DNA of 64,000 nt, taken from NCBI GenBank assembly GCA_022749755.1, contig CM040453.1:6966102-7030101 (forward strand). The letters run 5' to 3'. The stretch is from Azadirachta indica. Taxonomy: Eukaryota; Streptophyta; Magnoliopsida; Sapindales; Meliaceae. The stretch's first letter is position 1, and each line of letters opens with the position of its first letter. Positions 25,390-38,200 of this stretch are shown piece by piece. Below the pieces are notes generated by a model. It ran no database searches, was not told the origin of the DNA, and was given only the letters and a program-made list of their open reading frames with translations. The position numbers were made by a program, and so were the translations under genes.

Positions 25390-27143
25390 TAGAAAATGAT
25401 ATATCTTTTAGATATTTGTCCTAATAGGCAGATATTTTAGTATTCGAAAAAAAATAAATATCCTCTAATATTTGTCCATTAACTTTTATTTCTGTTGATT
25501 GGTTAATTAGTTTATTATCATTTATACTTATAATAATTTATATAATAACAATATTATGTATATTTTATTTATTTATAACATTTAAGTCATTATTTTAATA
25601 TTTTTTACAAAATAATTTTTTTAAATATAACAATTTTATCTTATATTTAATATTTTTTTCATAATATACTCAAAATTAAATAAAAATTTTTTATTTTTTA
25701 TTTTAATAAAAAATTTAGAAAAGATAATATTATTAAAAAAATTTAAACAATGAATTAGATTAAATTCATGTTACAATATTTATAACCTTTTTTTATAATA
25801 AATTTAATATTTAATTGTTAAAAGAATTTTAAAATATATTTTAACTTTTTATTCTTATAAAAATATTTTTATTTAAAAGATTATATTAAATTTATTATAT
25901 TTTCTCAAGAAAAATTATGAAAAATATAAATAAAAAAATAAAAAAAATTTAGTATCATTTGTTAATAGAATGAGTAATTAGATATATTTTATATTCTTAT
26001 TAATCAATATAATTTAATTTTAATTAAAAAATAGGAAAAAAGAAAATTTTTAATTATTTTTATTTGTAATATATATATATATAACATGTATTTATTATTT
26101 ATATTTTTATATATTTTTTAAAAAATATAATAAATTTAACATAATTTTTTAAATAAATAAATTACATATAAAAATAAAACGTTAAAAAATATTTCAATTG
26201 AATTTTTTAATAATTAAATATTTATTATTATAAAAATGAAAGTAAAAGATTAGAAATATTTTAACATATGAGTGTGACTTATTGCATTATTTGAATTTTT
26301 TTAATAATTTTATTTTTAAAATTTTTTTATTAAATTAAAAAATTAAAAAATTTTTTTTATTTTTGAATATATTGTGAAAAAATATTAAAAATATATAAAT
26401 AAAAATATAAACAATAAATACATATTATATATATATTACAAATAAAAATAATAAAAAATTTTCTTCTTTTTCTATTTTTTTAAGTAAAATTAAATTATAC
26501 TGGTTAATAAAAATATAAAATATATCTAATTACTAATTTTATTGACAAATAATACTAAATTTTTTCTTTTTTTACTTATGTATTTATATTTTTATAATTT
26601 TTCTCAAAAAAAATAATAAATTTAATACAATCTTTTAAATAAAAATATTAATATAAGAATAAAATGTTGAAATATGTTTCAAAATCTTTTTAACAATTAA
26701 ATATCAAATTTATTGTAAAAAAAAAAAGATATAAATATTTTAACATGAGTTTAATCTACCTCATTATTTAAATTTTTTTAATAATATTTTATTTTCTAAA
26801 TTTTTTATTGAAATAACAAATTAAAAATATATTTAGTTTTAAGTGTATTATAAAAAAAATATTAAATATAGATTAAATTATTATATTTAAAAAAATTATT
26901 TTATGAAAAATATTAAAATAGAGAGTAAAGTGTTATAATTAAATAAATATATATATCATATTATTATTATGTAAAAGATTAAGAAAATAAATGATAATAA
27001 ACTAACTGATCAACTAATGGATATAAAAATCAAGGGAGTTATCTGTCTATTTGTCTCAACATTAAAGGCTATTTATGTTTTCTCAAACATTAGGAGACAT
27101 CAGCCTATTAGGCCCAACATCAGGGGGGAACATATCATTTTCC
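25390..27143. mobile_element. ~1.75-kb near-palindrome / foldback element
   Basis: The two halves are imperfect inverted copies about a centre near 26256. Examples: TTAGTTTATTATCATTTA at 25507 pairs with 26988-27005, and CCTAATAGGC at 25420-25429 with GCCTATTAGG at 27103-27112. GAAAATGATAT near 25393 pairs with ATATCATTTTCC ending 27143. Near the centre, TTGTAATATATATAT (~26064) pairs with ATATATATTACAA (~26445). Parts of the arms also recur in direct orientation (about 26090-26330 and 26575-26800), so it probably grew by nested copying. It is extremely AT-rich and non-coding. It starts within ten bases of the end of the preceding TIR element and ends ~350 bases before the transporter start codon. 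A transcript across it could fold into a long hairpin. Confidence 0.7.
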
Positions 27144-27494
27144 ATTTTTTTTTTTTTGGTATCGATAGCATCTTCTTGTCCACTACAGGCCGTCATATAT
27201 TCCTCGATCAAAACGCCTTGGAAATATTTTATTTTATAAAATACTGCGTGATTCTATTACTATTACGATTAGTAGACAAAGCTTGGGATCATTACATGCA
27301 AAATCTTTTCGCCTGTCTTCAGACTCTCTAATGCCAATTTCTGTCACTACCATTCTCTTCCTTTCTACATAAACCATCTCCTCCTCTACCTTCTAACCCG
27401 CCAAACGTGCATTCAATTCTTTCATATGTTGCTTGACGTTTTTTAGTTTTTGTTTTAGTTAAATAAAGCCTGAGAGTTTGTGAATACAGCAACT

Positions 27495-30400
27495 ATGGCT
27501 ACAGCACTAGCAGGAGATGATCTTTCTCGAACGTTGAGTGGGCGGTCATTGAGCCGGAAGTCGAGTTTTTCGTCTTCCAGCAGAAAAGGATGGGCCTCAG
27601 CCAGCATCCGGGAGGCCTGGAATAATCCTGCGGATGTGTTTTCAAAAAGTGGGAGGGAAGAAGATGAGGAAGAGCTGAAGTGGGCTGCAATAGAGAGACT
27701 GCCAACTTATGATAGAGTGAGGAAGACGATGTTAAAGCAAGTTTTGGATAATGGAAGAGTTGGATATCAAGAAGTTGATGTTGCTGATCTTGGTAAGCAA
27801 GATAAGAAGAATCTCCTGGAAAGTATACTCAAAGTTGTTGAAGAGGATAATGAGCAGTTCCTTCTTAGGCTTAGAGAAAGAACTGATAGGTGAAAACTCT
27901 CTGACTTTTTTTTCCCCCTTCTGTTCTGAGGATTTGTTGCTTTTTACTGTCTTCTGAAAATTTTTATTTGTTGATGAAAAAGGGTTGGAATTGAAAATCC
28001 GAAAATCGAAGTCCGCTTTGAGAATTTGTCCATTGAAGGAGATGCATATGTTGGAACCAGGGCACTTCCAACTCTGTTAAATTCTTCCCTGAACGCCATA
28101 GAGGTATGTTCTGTTTAGTATAGGAGTTTATATCTCTGTTTAATCATAGTTACAACCTGACACTTTAAACTTGAACATTTCATGTTAATATGATTATGTT
28201 TCTCTTTCCCATGAATGTTTGAGATTACAGAATTGAAGATATCAGGACCTGGTATCCCAATTTAGAGGTTCAAACATGATAGAATCATATGTAATATGAT
28301 ATGCATCAGTTTTAGTCATAAGTCAATCATGCTTCAAGGAGTCTCATAACTTTTACTGATGACTGACTTTGTTTCTAATTTCCTGATTTTCACAGGGAGT
28401 GCTTGGATTTTTCAAACTTTTCCCATCAAAGAAAAGGAAAGTGGAGATAATTCATGATGTGAGTGGAATTGTGAAACCATCAAGGTAAATCTAGGAGATG
28501 AATTCATTTGTGCTCTTCAAAATTCTTTTACATGAATTTTGATGATTGATTCAGTTTTCTTATTGTTTATTTTTTCTCTTCTTTTGCCAGAATGACTCTG
28601 CTTCTGGGACCTCCAGGATCTGGAAAAACGACATTGCTCCAGGCTCTTGCCGGAAAGAGTGACAAGAATTTAAGGGTGTGTTATTTCTACCATGGATTTC
28701 TGCAAAAATGTCCTGAATTCTTAATAACTTAATGATGAATGTTTGTTTGATCTCGAACACCTTTTCATCCGTGCCTTCGATGAGCAGATTTCAGGCAGAG
28801 TGACTTACTGCGGTCACAAATTGACGGAATTTATTCCTCAAAGAACATGTGCTTATATCAGTCAGCAGGATCTTCATTATGGTGAGATGACAGTTAGGGA
28901 GACCCTGGATTTCTCCGGACGTTGCTTGGGAGTTGGTACTCGGTATGACCTCTTGACAGAGTTGTCAAGGAGAGAAAAGGACGCAGGCGTCAAACCAGAT
29001 CCTGAGATTGATGCATTCATGAAAGCCACAGCAATGGCAGGCCAAAGAACCAGTCTAGTAACGGACTATGTGCTCAAGGTTCGTATTCGTTCCTTCCATT
29101 TCCAATTTCAATATAACCTTTAAGGCTTTTTCCCCAAGTTTCCAAAGATCAATCTTGTGACAGATTCTTGGATTGGATATCTGTGCTGATATTATGGTGG
29201 GTGATGAAATGAGAAGAGGAATATCCGGCGGGCAAAAGAAGCGTGTTACTACTGGTATGTAAATCAATCATTCAGTTTATGAAATTTAAATACAAATATT
29301 TTCAGCTTTATTGTTTATTAACCTCTTTGATTTATGCTAAATGCAGGAGAAATGTTGGTTGGACCCGCAAAAGCGCTTTTCATGGATGAAATATCAACTG
29401 GTCTAGACAGCTCCACCACATTTCAGATTGTCAGGTTTATGAGGCAGATGGTTCATATTATGGATGTCACTATGATAGTCTCTCTTCTGCAGCCTGCACC
29501 GGAAACCTATGATCTCTTCGATGACATTATCTTACTCTCAGAGGGTCAGATTGTTTATCACGGTCCACGAGAAAACGTACTTGAATTCTTTGAGAGTGTA
29601 GGCTTCAAATGCCCAGAAAGAAAAGGAACTGCGGATTTCTTGCAAGAAGTTACTTCCAAAAAGGACCAACAGCAGTATTGGTTTAAAAAGAATGACCCTT
29701 ACAGATATGTCTCTGTGCCTGAATTTGTTGAATACTTCAAATCTTTCCACATTGGTCAAAAACTTACCGATGAGCTTAGAGTTCCTTATGATAAATCTAA
29801 AACTCATCCTGCTGCTTTGGTTAAAGAAAAGTATGGAATCTCAAACTGGGAACTCTTCAAAGCATGCTTTGCAAGAGAATGGTTATTGACGAAACGCAAC
29901 TCTTTTGTGTATATATTCAAGACAACCCAGATCACAATCATGTCAATCATTGCTTTCACAGTCTTCATTAGAACGCGGATGAAGCATGGCCAATTAACAG
30001 ATGGAGGAAAATTTTATGGTGCACTGTTCTTCAGTCTCATAAATGTTATGTTTAATGGGATGGCAGAACTTGCAATGACTGTATTTAGGCTTCCTGTATT
30101 TTTCAAGCAAAGGGATTTCTTGTTCTATCCATCATGGGCTTTTGGATTGCCAATTTGGGTTCTTCGGATTCCCCTCTCCTTGATGGAATCAGGGATATGG
30201 ATCATCCTGACATATTACACAATTGGGTTTGCTCCTTCCGCCAGTAGGTCTGTCTTGCTTCCATTACTCATGTTTGTATGGTTTGCAAAACCTGTTATTT
30301 GTATGCCATGTACAAGGTGTGTCAACCTTTATTTCTCTTCATTAGCCCTTTAAAACTGTTGCAGATTTTTCCGTCAATTATTGGCATTCTTCAGTGTGCA

Positions 30401-31579
30401 TCAGATGGCTCTGTCTCTCTTCCGATTCATTGCAGCACTTGGAAGAACACAAGTTATAGCAAACACTCTTGGTACCTTCACTCTTCTGGTGGTTTTTGTA
30501 CTTGGTGGATTCATTGTCGCCAAAGGTTGGTGGTTCATGACCTTATGCTTAAATTGTTTTTCACAGCTTTACTATCTATTATTTATTCGTGGTTTTTCAC
30601 AGGCAGTAAAATGTGCTCCCTTTTTTGCAAATTACAATTGAATTATATTGGAGATTATTTAAGCAATTTCATCTCCTTTTGCAGATGACATTAAACCATG
30701 GATGATATGGGGTTACTATGTTTCTCCTATGTCATATGGTCAGAATGCCGTTGTCCTCAATGAATTTCTTGATGAAAGATGGAGTGCGGTAAGATCTCCT
30801 AAGAATTTTGCAGACAATTAATTCGTTGTTTTATGTTATCTTCTGTACTTATTTTGTTGATAAACACCTTGATCTTCTTCTTCTTTTTTTTTTTTTTTTT
30901 TATTGGTCAGCCAAATCCTGCACGTTTTATGGTCGACGAACCCACTGTTGGGAAGGCTCTTCTCAGATCCAGAGGCATGTACACAGAAGACTACATGTAT
31001 TGGATATGCATTTTAGCACTGCTTGGATTTTCTCTTCTCTTCAATCTATCCTTTATAGTAGCGCTAACTTACTTGAATCGTAAGTATGTTTCTCATGCCA
31101 ATTTCCTGTGCAAGTATTTAACAATTTGGATGTGACAATGTGTTAAAACTAAATGCAGCTTTTGGAGAAACTAAATCTGTTATTATGGAAGACAATGATG
31201 GAAAAAAGAACAGGAAACAGTTGTCGTCTACTTCTGGACAGAGGGCGCCAGAAATGAGTCCCCCTTCTACTGCCCCATTGTTTGAAGGTTACTGAAACAT
31301 ATTCATAGATTCCTCATCTAAATGCTCTCTGCTGATAGAATGATGCTTTTCAATGGCTCCAGTTATCCAAAAAATACTTTTAGAACTAAAGTTTATTTGT
31401 AAGAATGCAGGAATTGATATGGCAGTGATGAATACTCCAGACAACTCAGATGTTTGCACAACTACAAAGAAAGGAATGGTGTTGCCCTTCCAACCGTTGT
31501 CACTTGCGTTTGATCATGTCAATTACTATGTTGATATGCCCGCTGTAAGTCCCTTCTCCAATGACTCTCTTCTCTCTGT

Positions 31580-31610
<31 letters not shown>

Positions 31611-34194
31611 CATCTTATAAAGACCGAAAGATCACCCAGTGGCGAAATTTTCTTCAGGAAATGAAGAGCCAAGGGATTGAAGAGGATCGTCTTCAGTTGT
31701 TGCGAGATCTAAGTGGTGCTTTTAGGCCTGGTGTGCTAACAGCATTGGTTGGTGTAAGTGGCGCTGGGAAGACAACTTTGATGGATGTTCTAGCAGGCAG
31801 AAAAACTGGAGGGTACATTGAAGGAAGTATCAGCATTTCTGGCTACCCCAAAAACCAAGAAACTTTTGCTCGAATTAGCGGTTACTGTGAACAGAATGAT
31901 ATTCATTCCCCTAATGTTACAGTATACGAGTCTCTACAGTACTCTGCCTGGCTGCGTCTTTCAAAGGATGTCAATACACAAACACGGAAGGCAAGTATTT
32001 TGCCCCCAAGGTCTTGATAGATTTTAATTTCTTTCTTTTGATTTTCAGTCTACTTATAAAGATGAACACTTACGATTTCAACGTTTTACCAGCGATTTAT
32101 TGATGGAGGTGTATTTGTTCATTTGGTTGTCAGATGTTTGTTGAGGAAGTCATGGAGTTGGTTGAGCTGAAGCCATTGAGGAATTCTCTAGTTGGCCTTC
32201 CAGGAGTTGATGGTCTGTCCACTGAGCAACGAAAGAGACTCACCATAGCTGTAGAATTAGTTGCAAATCCATCCATTATTTTCATGGATGAGCCAACATC
32301 AGGCCTTGATGCTCGAGCTGCTGCCATTGTTATGCGAACTGTAAGAAATACAGTAGATACAGGACGAACTGTTGTCTGCACAATTCACCAACCAAGCATA
32401 GACATTTTTGAAGCATTTGATGAGGTATTTGAAACTTTTTAGTTGGTCTTTTCTTTTGGTTACTCGGTTACCATAAAGCAACTTACCTTCTTATTGATAT
32501 AAGTTCACTTTGCCCATAGCTATTTTTGATGAAAAGAGGAGGACAGGCCATTTATGCTGGACCCCTTGGTCGCCATTCTCACAAGCTTATAGAATACTTT
32601 GAAGTAAGTATTATTTCTGGATTGATTGTGAAAAATTAAACATTTCAGGATGATAAAAATAAGGTTTTGCCACAACCGATATAAATAATGTGTTGCAGGC
32701 TGTTCCAGGGATTCCGAAAATCAAAGATGGTTACAATCCTGCTACATGGGTGCTGGAAGTCACTGCCAATGCAGTTGAAGCTCAACTTGACGTAGATTTT
32801 GCTGAAGTTTATGCCAACTCTGACCTGTACAAGTAAGCAGAATTCAAGAACCGCTCTTTTTTGCCTTCTCTTTTAACCCAAAGTTGGTCTTCATCATCCT
32901 CACCTTGTGCTTTTTTACATCTTTCGTTTTACCAGGAGGAATCAGCAACTCATCCGAGAGCTGAGCTCCCCAGCTCCCAATTCAAAGGATCTCTACTTCC
33001 CCACCAAATACTCACAAGGGTTCATTACTCAATGCAAGGCATGCTTCTGGAAACACCATTGGTCCTATTGGAGGAATCCACAATACAATGCTATTAGGTT
33101 CTTCTTGACAATATTTGTTGGAGTTATATTTGGACTTATTTTCTGGGATAAAGGAGATAAGACGTAAGTCCGGAAACAGTAATTTTCTCATCACTGCTAC
33201 GATTCAATGTGGAATGGAAAAAGAAACAGGAGTATAGTTTGTGTATTTTTTAAATGGCAAAGTCATACTAAGGTGAATGCAATATTTGATTTTAACAGAA
33301 ACAAAGAACAAGACCTGATAAATCTGCTGGGAGCTATGTATTCTGCTGTCCTTTTCCTTGGAGCCACCAACACTTCCTCTGTGCAGCCTATTGTGGCAAT
33401 TGAAAGAACAGTGTTCTACCGTGAACGGGCAGCAGGGATGTACTCACCTTTGCCTTACGCATTTGCTCAGGTAAAATAAGCTGAAACCTTGGGATCTTAA
33501 TCAGCATGAAACTTCGATTCTCCAACTAATTTCAAGGAGTCCATGCTGATCCTATCTTATGCCTTTCAGGTTGCCATTGAGACAATTTACGTTGCAATCC
33601 AAACTCTTGTGTACTGTCTACTGCTCTACTCGATGCTCGGGTTCCACTGGGAAGCTGCCAAGTTCCTGTGGTTCTACTTCTTCATGTTGATGTGCTTTAT
33701 GTACTTTACCCTCTATGGAATGATGCTTGTAGCTCTCACGCCAAACCATCAAATTGCTGCTATTGTTATGTCCTTCTTCATCAGCTTCTGGAACCTGTTT
33801 TCTGGATTCCTGATTCCTAGGACGGTAAGTAGCTCTCACTCCAAACCATCAAACTGTTTTCAATAGTTTTGGAAGTATGCATTCGCGTTACAACTATTGT
33901 TGTTCTTTCCATTCACATCTGCAGCAAATTCCAATATGGTGGAGATGGTACTACTGGGCTTCTCCAGTGGCCTGGACACTCTACGGTCTTGTGACGTCAC
34001 AAGTTGGTGACAAGCTTTCCGTAGTTTTTGTAGCTGGAGAAACGGAGATGACAGTAAAAGAATACCTTAAGAGGCACTATGGATTTGAGTATGACTTCCT
34101 TGGAGCTGTTGCTGGTGCCCATATCGCTTTTGTTCTCGTCTTCTTCTTTGTCTTCGCCTATGGAATCAAGTTCCTCAACTTCCAAAGAAGATGA
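27495..34194 (+). CDS. Full-size ABCG (PDR-type) ABC transporter
   Basis: Twenty exons encode 1478 residues. Exons: 27495-27889, 27983-28103, 28396-28484, 28591-28675, 28788-29078, 29164-29254, 29347-30247, 30365-30525, 30685-30788, 30911-31079, 31159-31287, 31411-31544, 31658-31990, 32134-32424, 32520-32603, 32699-32832, 32936-33163, 33299-33470, 33570-33824, 33925-34194. The order is NBD1-TMD1-NBD2-TMD2, the reverse orientation typical of PDR proteins. NBD1 has Walker [10 protein letters not shown] (208-216), signature ISGGQ (347-351) and Walker B LFMDE (368-372). NBD2 has GVSGAGKTT (922-930), the usual degenerate PDR signature LSTEQ (1029-1033) and IFMDE (1050-1054). Such plasma-membrane pumps export terpenoids, phenolics or hormones (NpPDR1 sclareol, AtABCG34 camalexin, AtABCG29 p-coumaryl alcohol, AtABCG40 abscisic acid import). 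It looks closest to the ABCG29/34/39 group by recall. The substrate cannot be read from sequence. One intron is GC-AG. Confidence 0.95.
31991..32133 (+). other. GC-AG intron in the ABCG gene
   Basis: Exon 13 must end after ...ACACGGAAG at 31990 to keep the conserved [15 protein letters not shown] join. The intron therefore begins GCAAGT instead of GTAAGT and ends TTGTCAG. No GT donor nearby keeps frame and sequence. GCAAGT after AAG is the usual context of functional GC donors. Confidence 0.8.
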
Positions 34195-34327
34195 AGAAAA
34201 ATCTTGGATGTTTTTGCTTACAGGATTCTGCATAAATAATTGAGTTGACGGAAAAACTAGTGTGGCATCTTCAAGGATTTTAAACTGATATTACGTTGTA
34301 ATTCATTGGTCTTTGCTTACATTTCTT

Positions 34328-34333
34328 AATAAA
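34328..34333 (+). terminator. Polyadenylation signal AATAAA of the ABCG gene
   Basis: A canonical AATAAA occurs 134 bases after the stop codon in AT-rich sequence. It is a plausible near-upstream element for 3'-end formation. Confidence 0.5.
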
Positions 34334-34339
34334 GAATAC

Positions 34340-35035
34340 TCCAATACTGATCGTATACCGCCCTATTTCTTCTCATTTTGTCATCGGCACCGGTTTATTT
34401 GAAGCGAAAAAACAATAAATGATATATAAGATGACTAAGAGCTTGGAGGCAAAACCAGGAAAAAATGGTGCTGGAGACGAAAATAATCAAATTATGCGAC
34501 ACGATCAAAACTATGCACAAAGCTGAAGATCTAAATTAATTGTTCTACAATTATCAGACTGCCAAGCACACTTAGAAAATTACTTTGATACAGCAAAAAT
34601 CGTTGAGAAAGAAATTAAGCAACCACTTCCCAATATCAGTTGGATTATGCAAAGCATTAACTGCGAATTTCCTGTCTTTTGTTGTTTATCGTGTTAGAAA
34701 ATTCTATCCTCAGAAATGACCAGGGGAGGCGGAGGTTTTCATAACATCACCTTTGCAGAGACATTGACTGGTACAAGTTGTAAGGAACTTAGGAGGTCGA
34801 TTGGAGAATCATCAGAGAAAACATCATGCATGGGATAATAGCAGTGGATATTATATAAAAGATAATGATTTCTAGTTTCACATCTGTTCACATTAGTCAA
34901 ACAGAGTAGCATTTATAAGATAAGACAGTAACATCATAACTACATAACTATTTTTGTTTGTTTACGTAGTGTGTTATGATGCTCAGGAACACAGGATTCC
35001 AGCACCACCCTTGATTTAATAATGCCTTTGAACAG
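34340..35035. other. Gap between convergent genes, probable 3' UTR of XS gene
   Basis: No coding potential is seen. The right part presumably holds the 3' UTR of the minus-strand XS-domain gene, and the left part the 3' end of the transporter transcript. Confidence 0.4.
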
Positions 35036-35212
35036 CTACCTTTCGTCAGTTTTGACAGGAGCATTTGCCAAGTCCAAAATCTCCTTCTTACTCTTTATGA
35101 AACAATACTTCTTGGTGTTAAAATCAGCACTATCCAAGTCCTCCGAAATACCCATGTATCCGTATAGAAGTTGCTCCTCCAGCTTGTCTCCCTGAATTCC
35201 AGCTTCCAACCA

Positions 35213-35243
<31 letters not shown>

Positions 35244-38200
35244 TTGGATGTTAATCGTGCAAACTCTGCCCTCCCACTTCTACGCTCAGCAAAATACTTA
35301 TGAAGCCTCTCTGCACTTTCCAGACCAGTAAATGTTCCTAGAAACTTTACCACCATGACACTTTGGTCTGCAGGCCTCCCTAGGCACACATTGATTTTAC
35401 CTCCAACAAAACCTTTGCCTGCAATGACTCAAAGAGGAAAAAGAAAAAAGAAAAAGAAGAAGCAATGTACGAGAATAACCGAATGTCAGTCTGCCCTTCA
35501 AGTAAATGAAACCTACTTCGTAAATAAAACCTACTTCCTTCAAGATTGTTGGAAAATTTAAGAAACTGTTACAAATATCATGCAAAATATTACAGGACAT
35601 ATACCAACTTAATTTTACCTTGTATTAGAGCAAAAGCTTTCTTCTGCTAATTTATATTTTTATTTTTCTCCATCATCATTTTCAAGAAAGTTTATATGCT
35701 TAAAACATGTATTGCTTAATCCTCACTCACCTCTTAGAAAAGCCTCAACCCCTTCTATAGGTATAACCTTCTGTTCTTTTGGATTGCTGTTTGACATAGA
35801 AATGTTGCGGATGATAACAATTGGTGGCCAGAGAATCAAATCCCCCTTCTGAGCCATAGCTTCCACATCAGGCAAGACCTCAGGAACCCATGTTATCATG
35901 TCATGAGGCACAAATGTATTCCACCCCATCAAAACACATATTGCTTTCTGAAGACCCAAATGCTGTGCCCGCAACCCAACCTTGTGAGACATAAAAGCAT
36001 GCCTTACCAAGCTTTGAGTGTTCATGAACTCCTTTGACAAGCTGTAAGAGCACAGATACTGTAAGCAAATGCTAGAAGAATATATAAAGAAGACAATAAT
36101 AGAAATGCACAAATCATAACTCCTACCGGTTAAGTACAGGAGAGAAATGTTGAAAAATCAATACCACAGTATCAAAAGAGAAATGAGAGTTTGAAGACCA
36201 ATTAATCATGAAACTGTTAATCACAACAGAAAACCCAGAACTATAAATTTACTATGTTCATAAAGGAAATAAACATTTTCAATATATCTATCAGCGAAAG
36301 CAAGATGAAGATTCAGAAAAAAAGAAGCATATACAAAAACACCATCTGTTGAAACCTATAATGTTCTGCAGTGCAAAACCAGAACTTAAATGCAGTAGAA
36401 TAGGTTCAAGCAGAGATCCAATCTTTTATCAACTGAACCACAACTTTAATTAGGTGAGGCATCTAGAAGTAATCTCTACCACAGGATGCTTTCTTCCAGA
36501 AAGTAGGGAGCAGAAGTAACAACTTTTCAAAATAGATCAATAACAAACTCTTCCAACTGGCTAGTGGATACCATCAAAAAGTTAACTAATAGAACAAATT
36601 CTTCCATGTTCCTGTTGATGACATTCAAAAGAATGGCACATTTGACATCAAAGCTTAGCAAATCTATGATGCCAGCAACAGATTCCCCAACAGCTTAATA
36701 ACAGCATAAGACTACCTTGTCACTCTATCAGAGTTATGGCCCAAAGTCTATAATCGAGAATGACAGCTTTTCTTTAAGATGTCCAATAGATGTCATTCTC
36801 TAAAGAACCATAATTAGATTAAATAAGCTAAGTTCAAAAATGGAAGCTGATAAAATCCAAACAGTTGACCGCCCATTAAACTTGGAAACCATCAAACCAC
36901 AGTAAGCCAGAGAATGACTTCCACAGTAATGTTTACACACTTTCAACTTTGCTAGCAGCTCAAAGGTGGTATTAGTTTCACATGAGGCTTGCGACAGACT
37001 GCAATAATTTGAGCAAGCTATCCAGGAATTCAACAAAACACTTAGCCAAAGCTCTTATCATGGCTTCTCATCCCCATCTTAGCACAAAGCATCCACCTCT
37101 TATCATGGTCAAAAAGGTCTGTTAATATTTATATCTATACTGACCCTGAAGGAAAACTTCAAGAGATTTGGGGGTTTATGCCAATGTTAAACAGTTTCAG
37201 AGGAGCTGAAAAGAGTCCCCCTGATCTACAGACCCACACCTACACCAAACTGGATTTTGCATCATTTTTATAATTACTTCATGCACAGCATGTCAAATAT
37301 AAATTAACTATTCAAGTGAAATTTTGTTTCAGTCAATCATTACCAAGGCTAGCAATCATGTTATAGGCCCAAAAACAAGTATATAAACCCCATCCTACAA
37401 CAAAACACCGACAGACTATATTAGCAGATCTTATGCAACAAAAGAAGATTTTGAATTGTCTATTTGGCATTTCTTTTATAATGTCTAGAAAAGGAGATTC
37501 CGAATTCTCAATTGGTTTAACATTAACTTGCGACAAAATTTTGTTTGGTCGATGTAATGTAGTCAATCCTGTTAACTAATCCACCTAACCCCAGAATATT
37601 TCCATTAACGCACCAACAAATAACTCTAGGAATCCCTGATAAAGTTTGCTCAAATGAACCGCTCTGTCCAAGGTAATAGCTATTTGTTCAAAGCACTGAA
37701 TGGCTAGAATATGGACAGCAGCAACACTACAATAACAGCCCCTAAACCTATTCACAAAGACATATTCATCACCAGAGTTTACCAAATACTAATTATCAAT
37801 CTCATAGACTACATAAAACCAAAATATCCACCTCTAGACTTCCAAATAACTAAACAACAAAACTGATTATTAGTTATAAACTTGCACCAATAATACCATA
37901 ATTCCATAAAAACCCAAAAGCAACCCCTCAGAGGTATGTGCTTCCTTACTTCACTGCAGCTGTTCCGTTAATGCTATGAAACTCCTGACTAAAAGAAAAC
38001 ATGTGCTCCACTTTTAGAATGTATAAAATGAGAAAAGAAAACAGACCTTCGGCCACATGCAATGCAGAACAAACTACCAGCTTTTCCTTGCTCCGTGTAT
38101 CTTCTTCGGACAGATGGATTCACATTCACCTTTTTAGAATACTCTAAAAAGGCTTTATGCACCAGTTCTTTAAATTCATCAGTGTCTTCAGATGGCTCAG

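Noticed and set aside
27480..27494. Upstream extension of the ABCG frame
   Set aside because: It would need a GTG start; the ATG at 27495 matches the usual PDR N-terminus.
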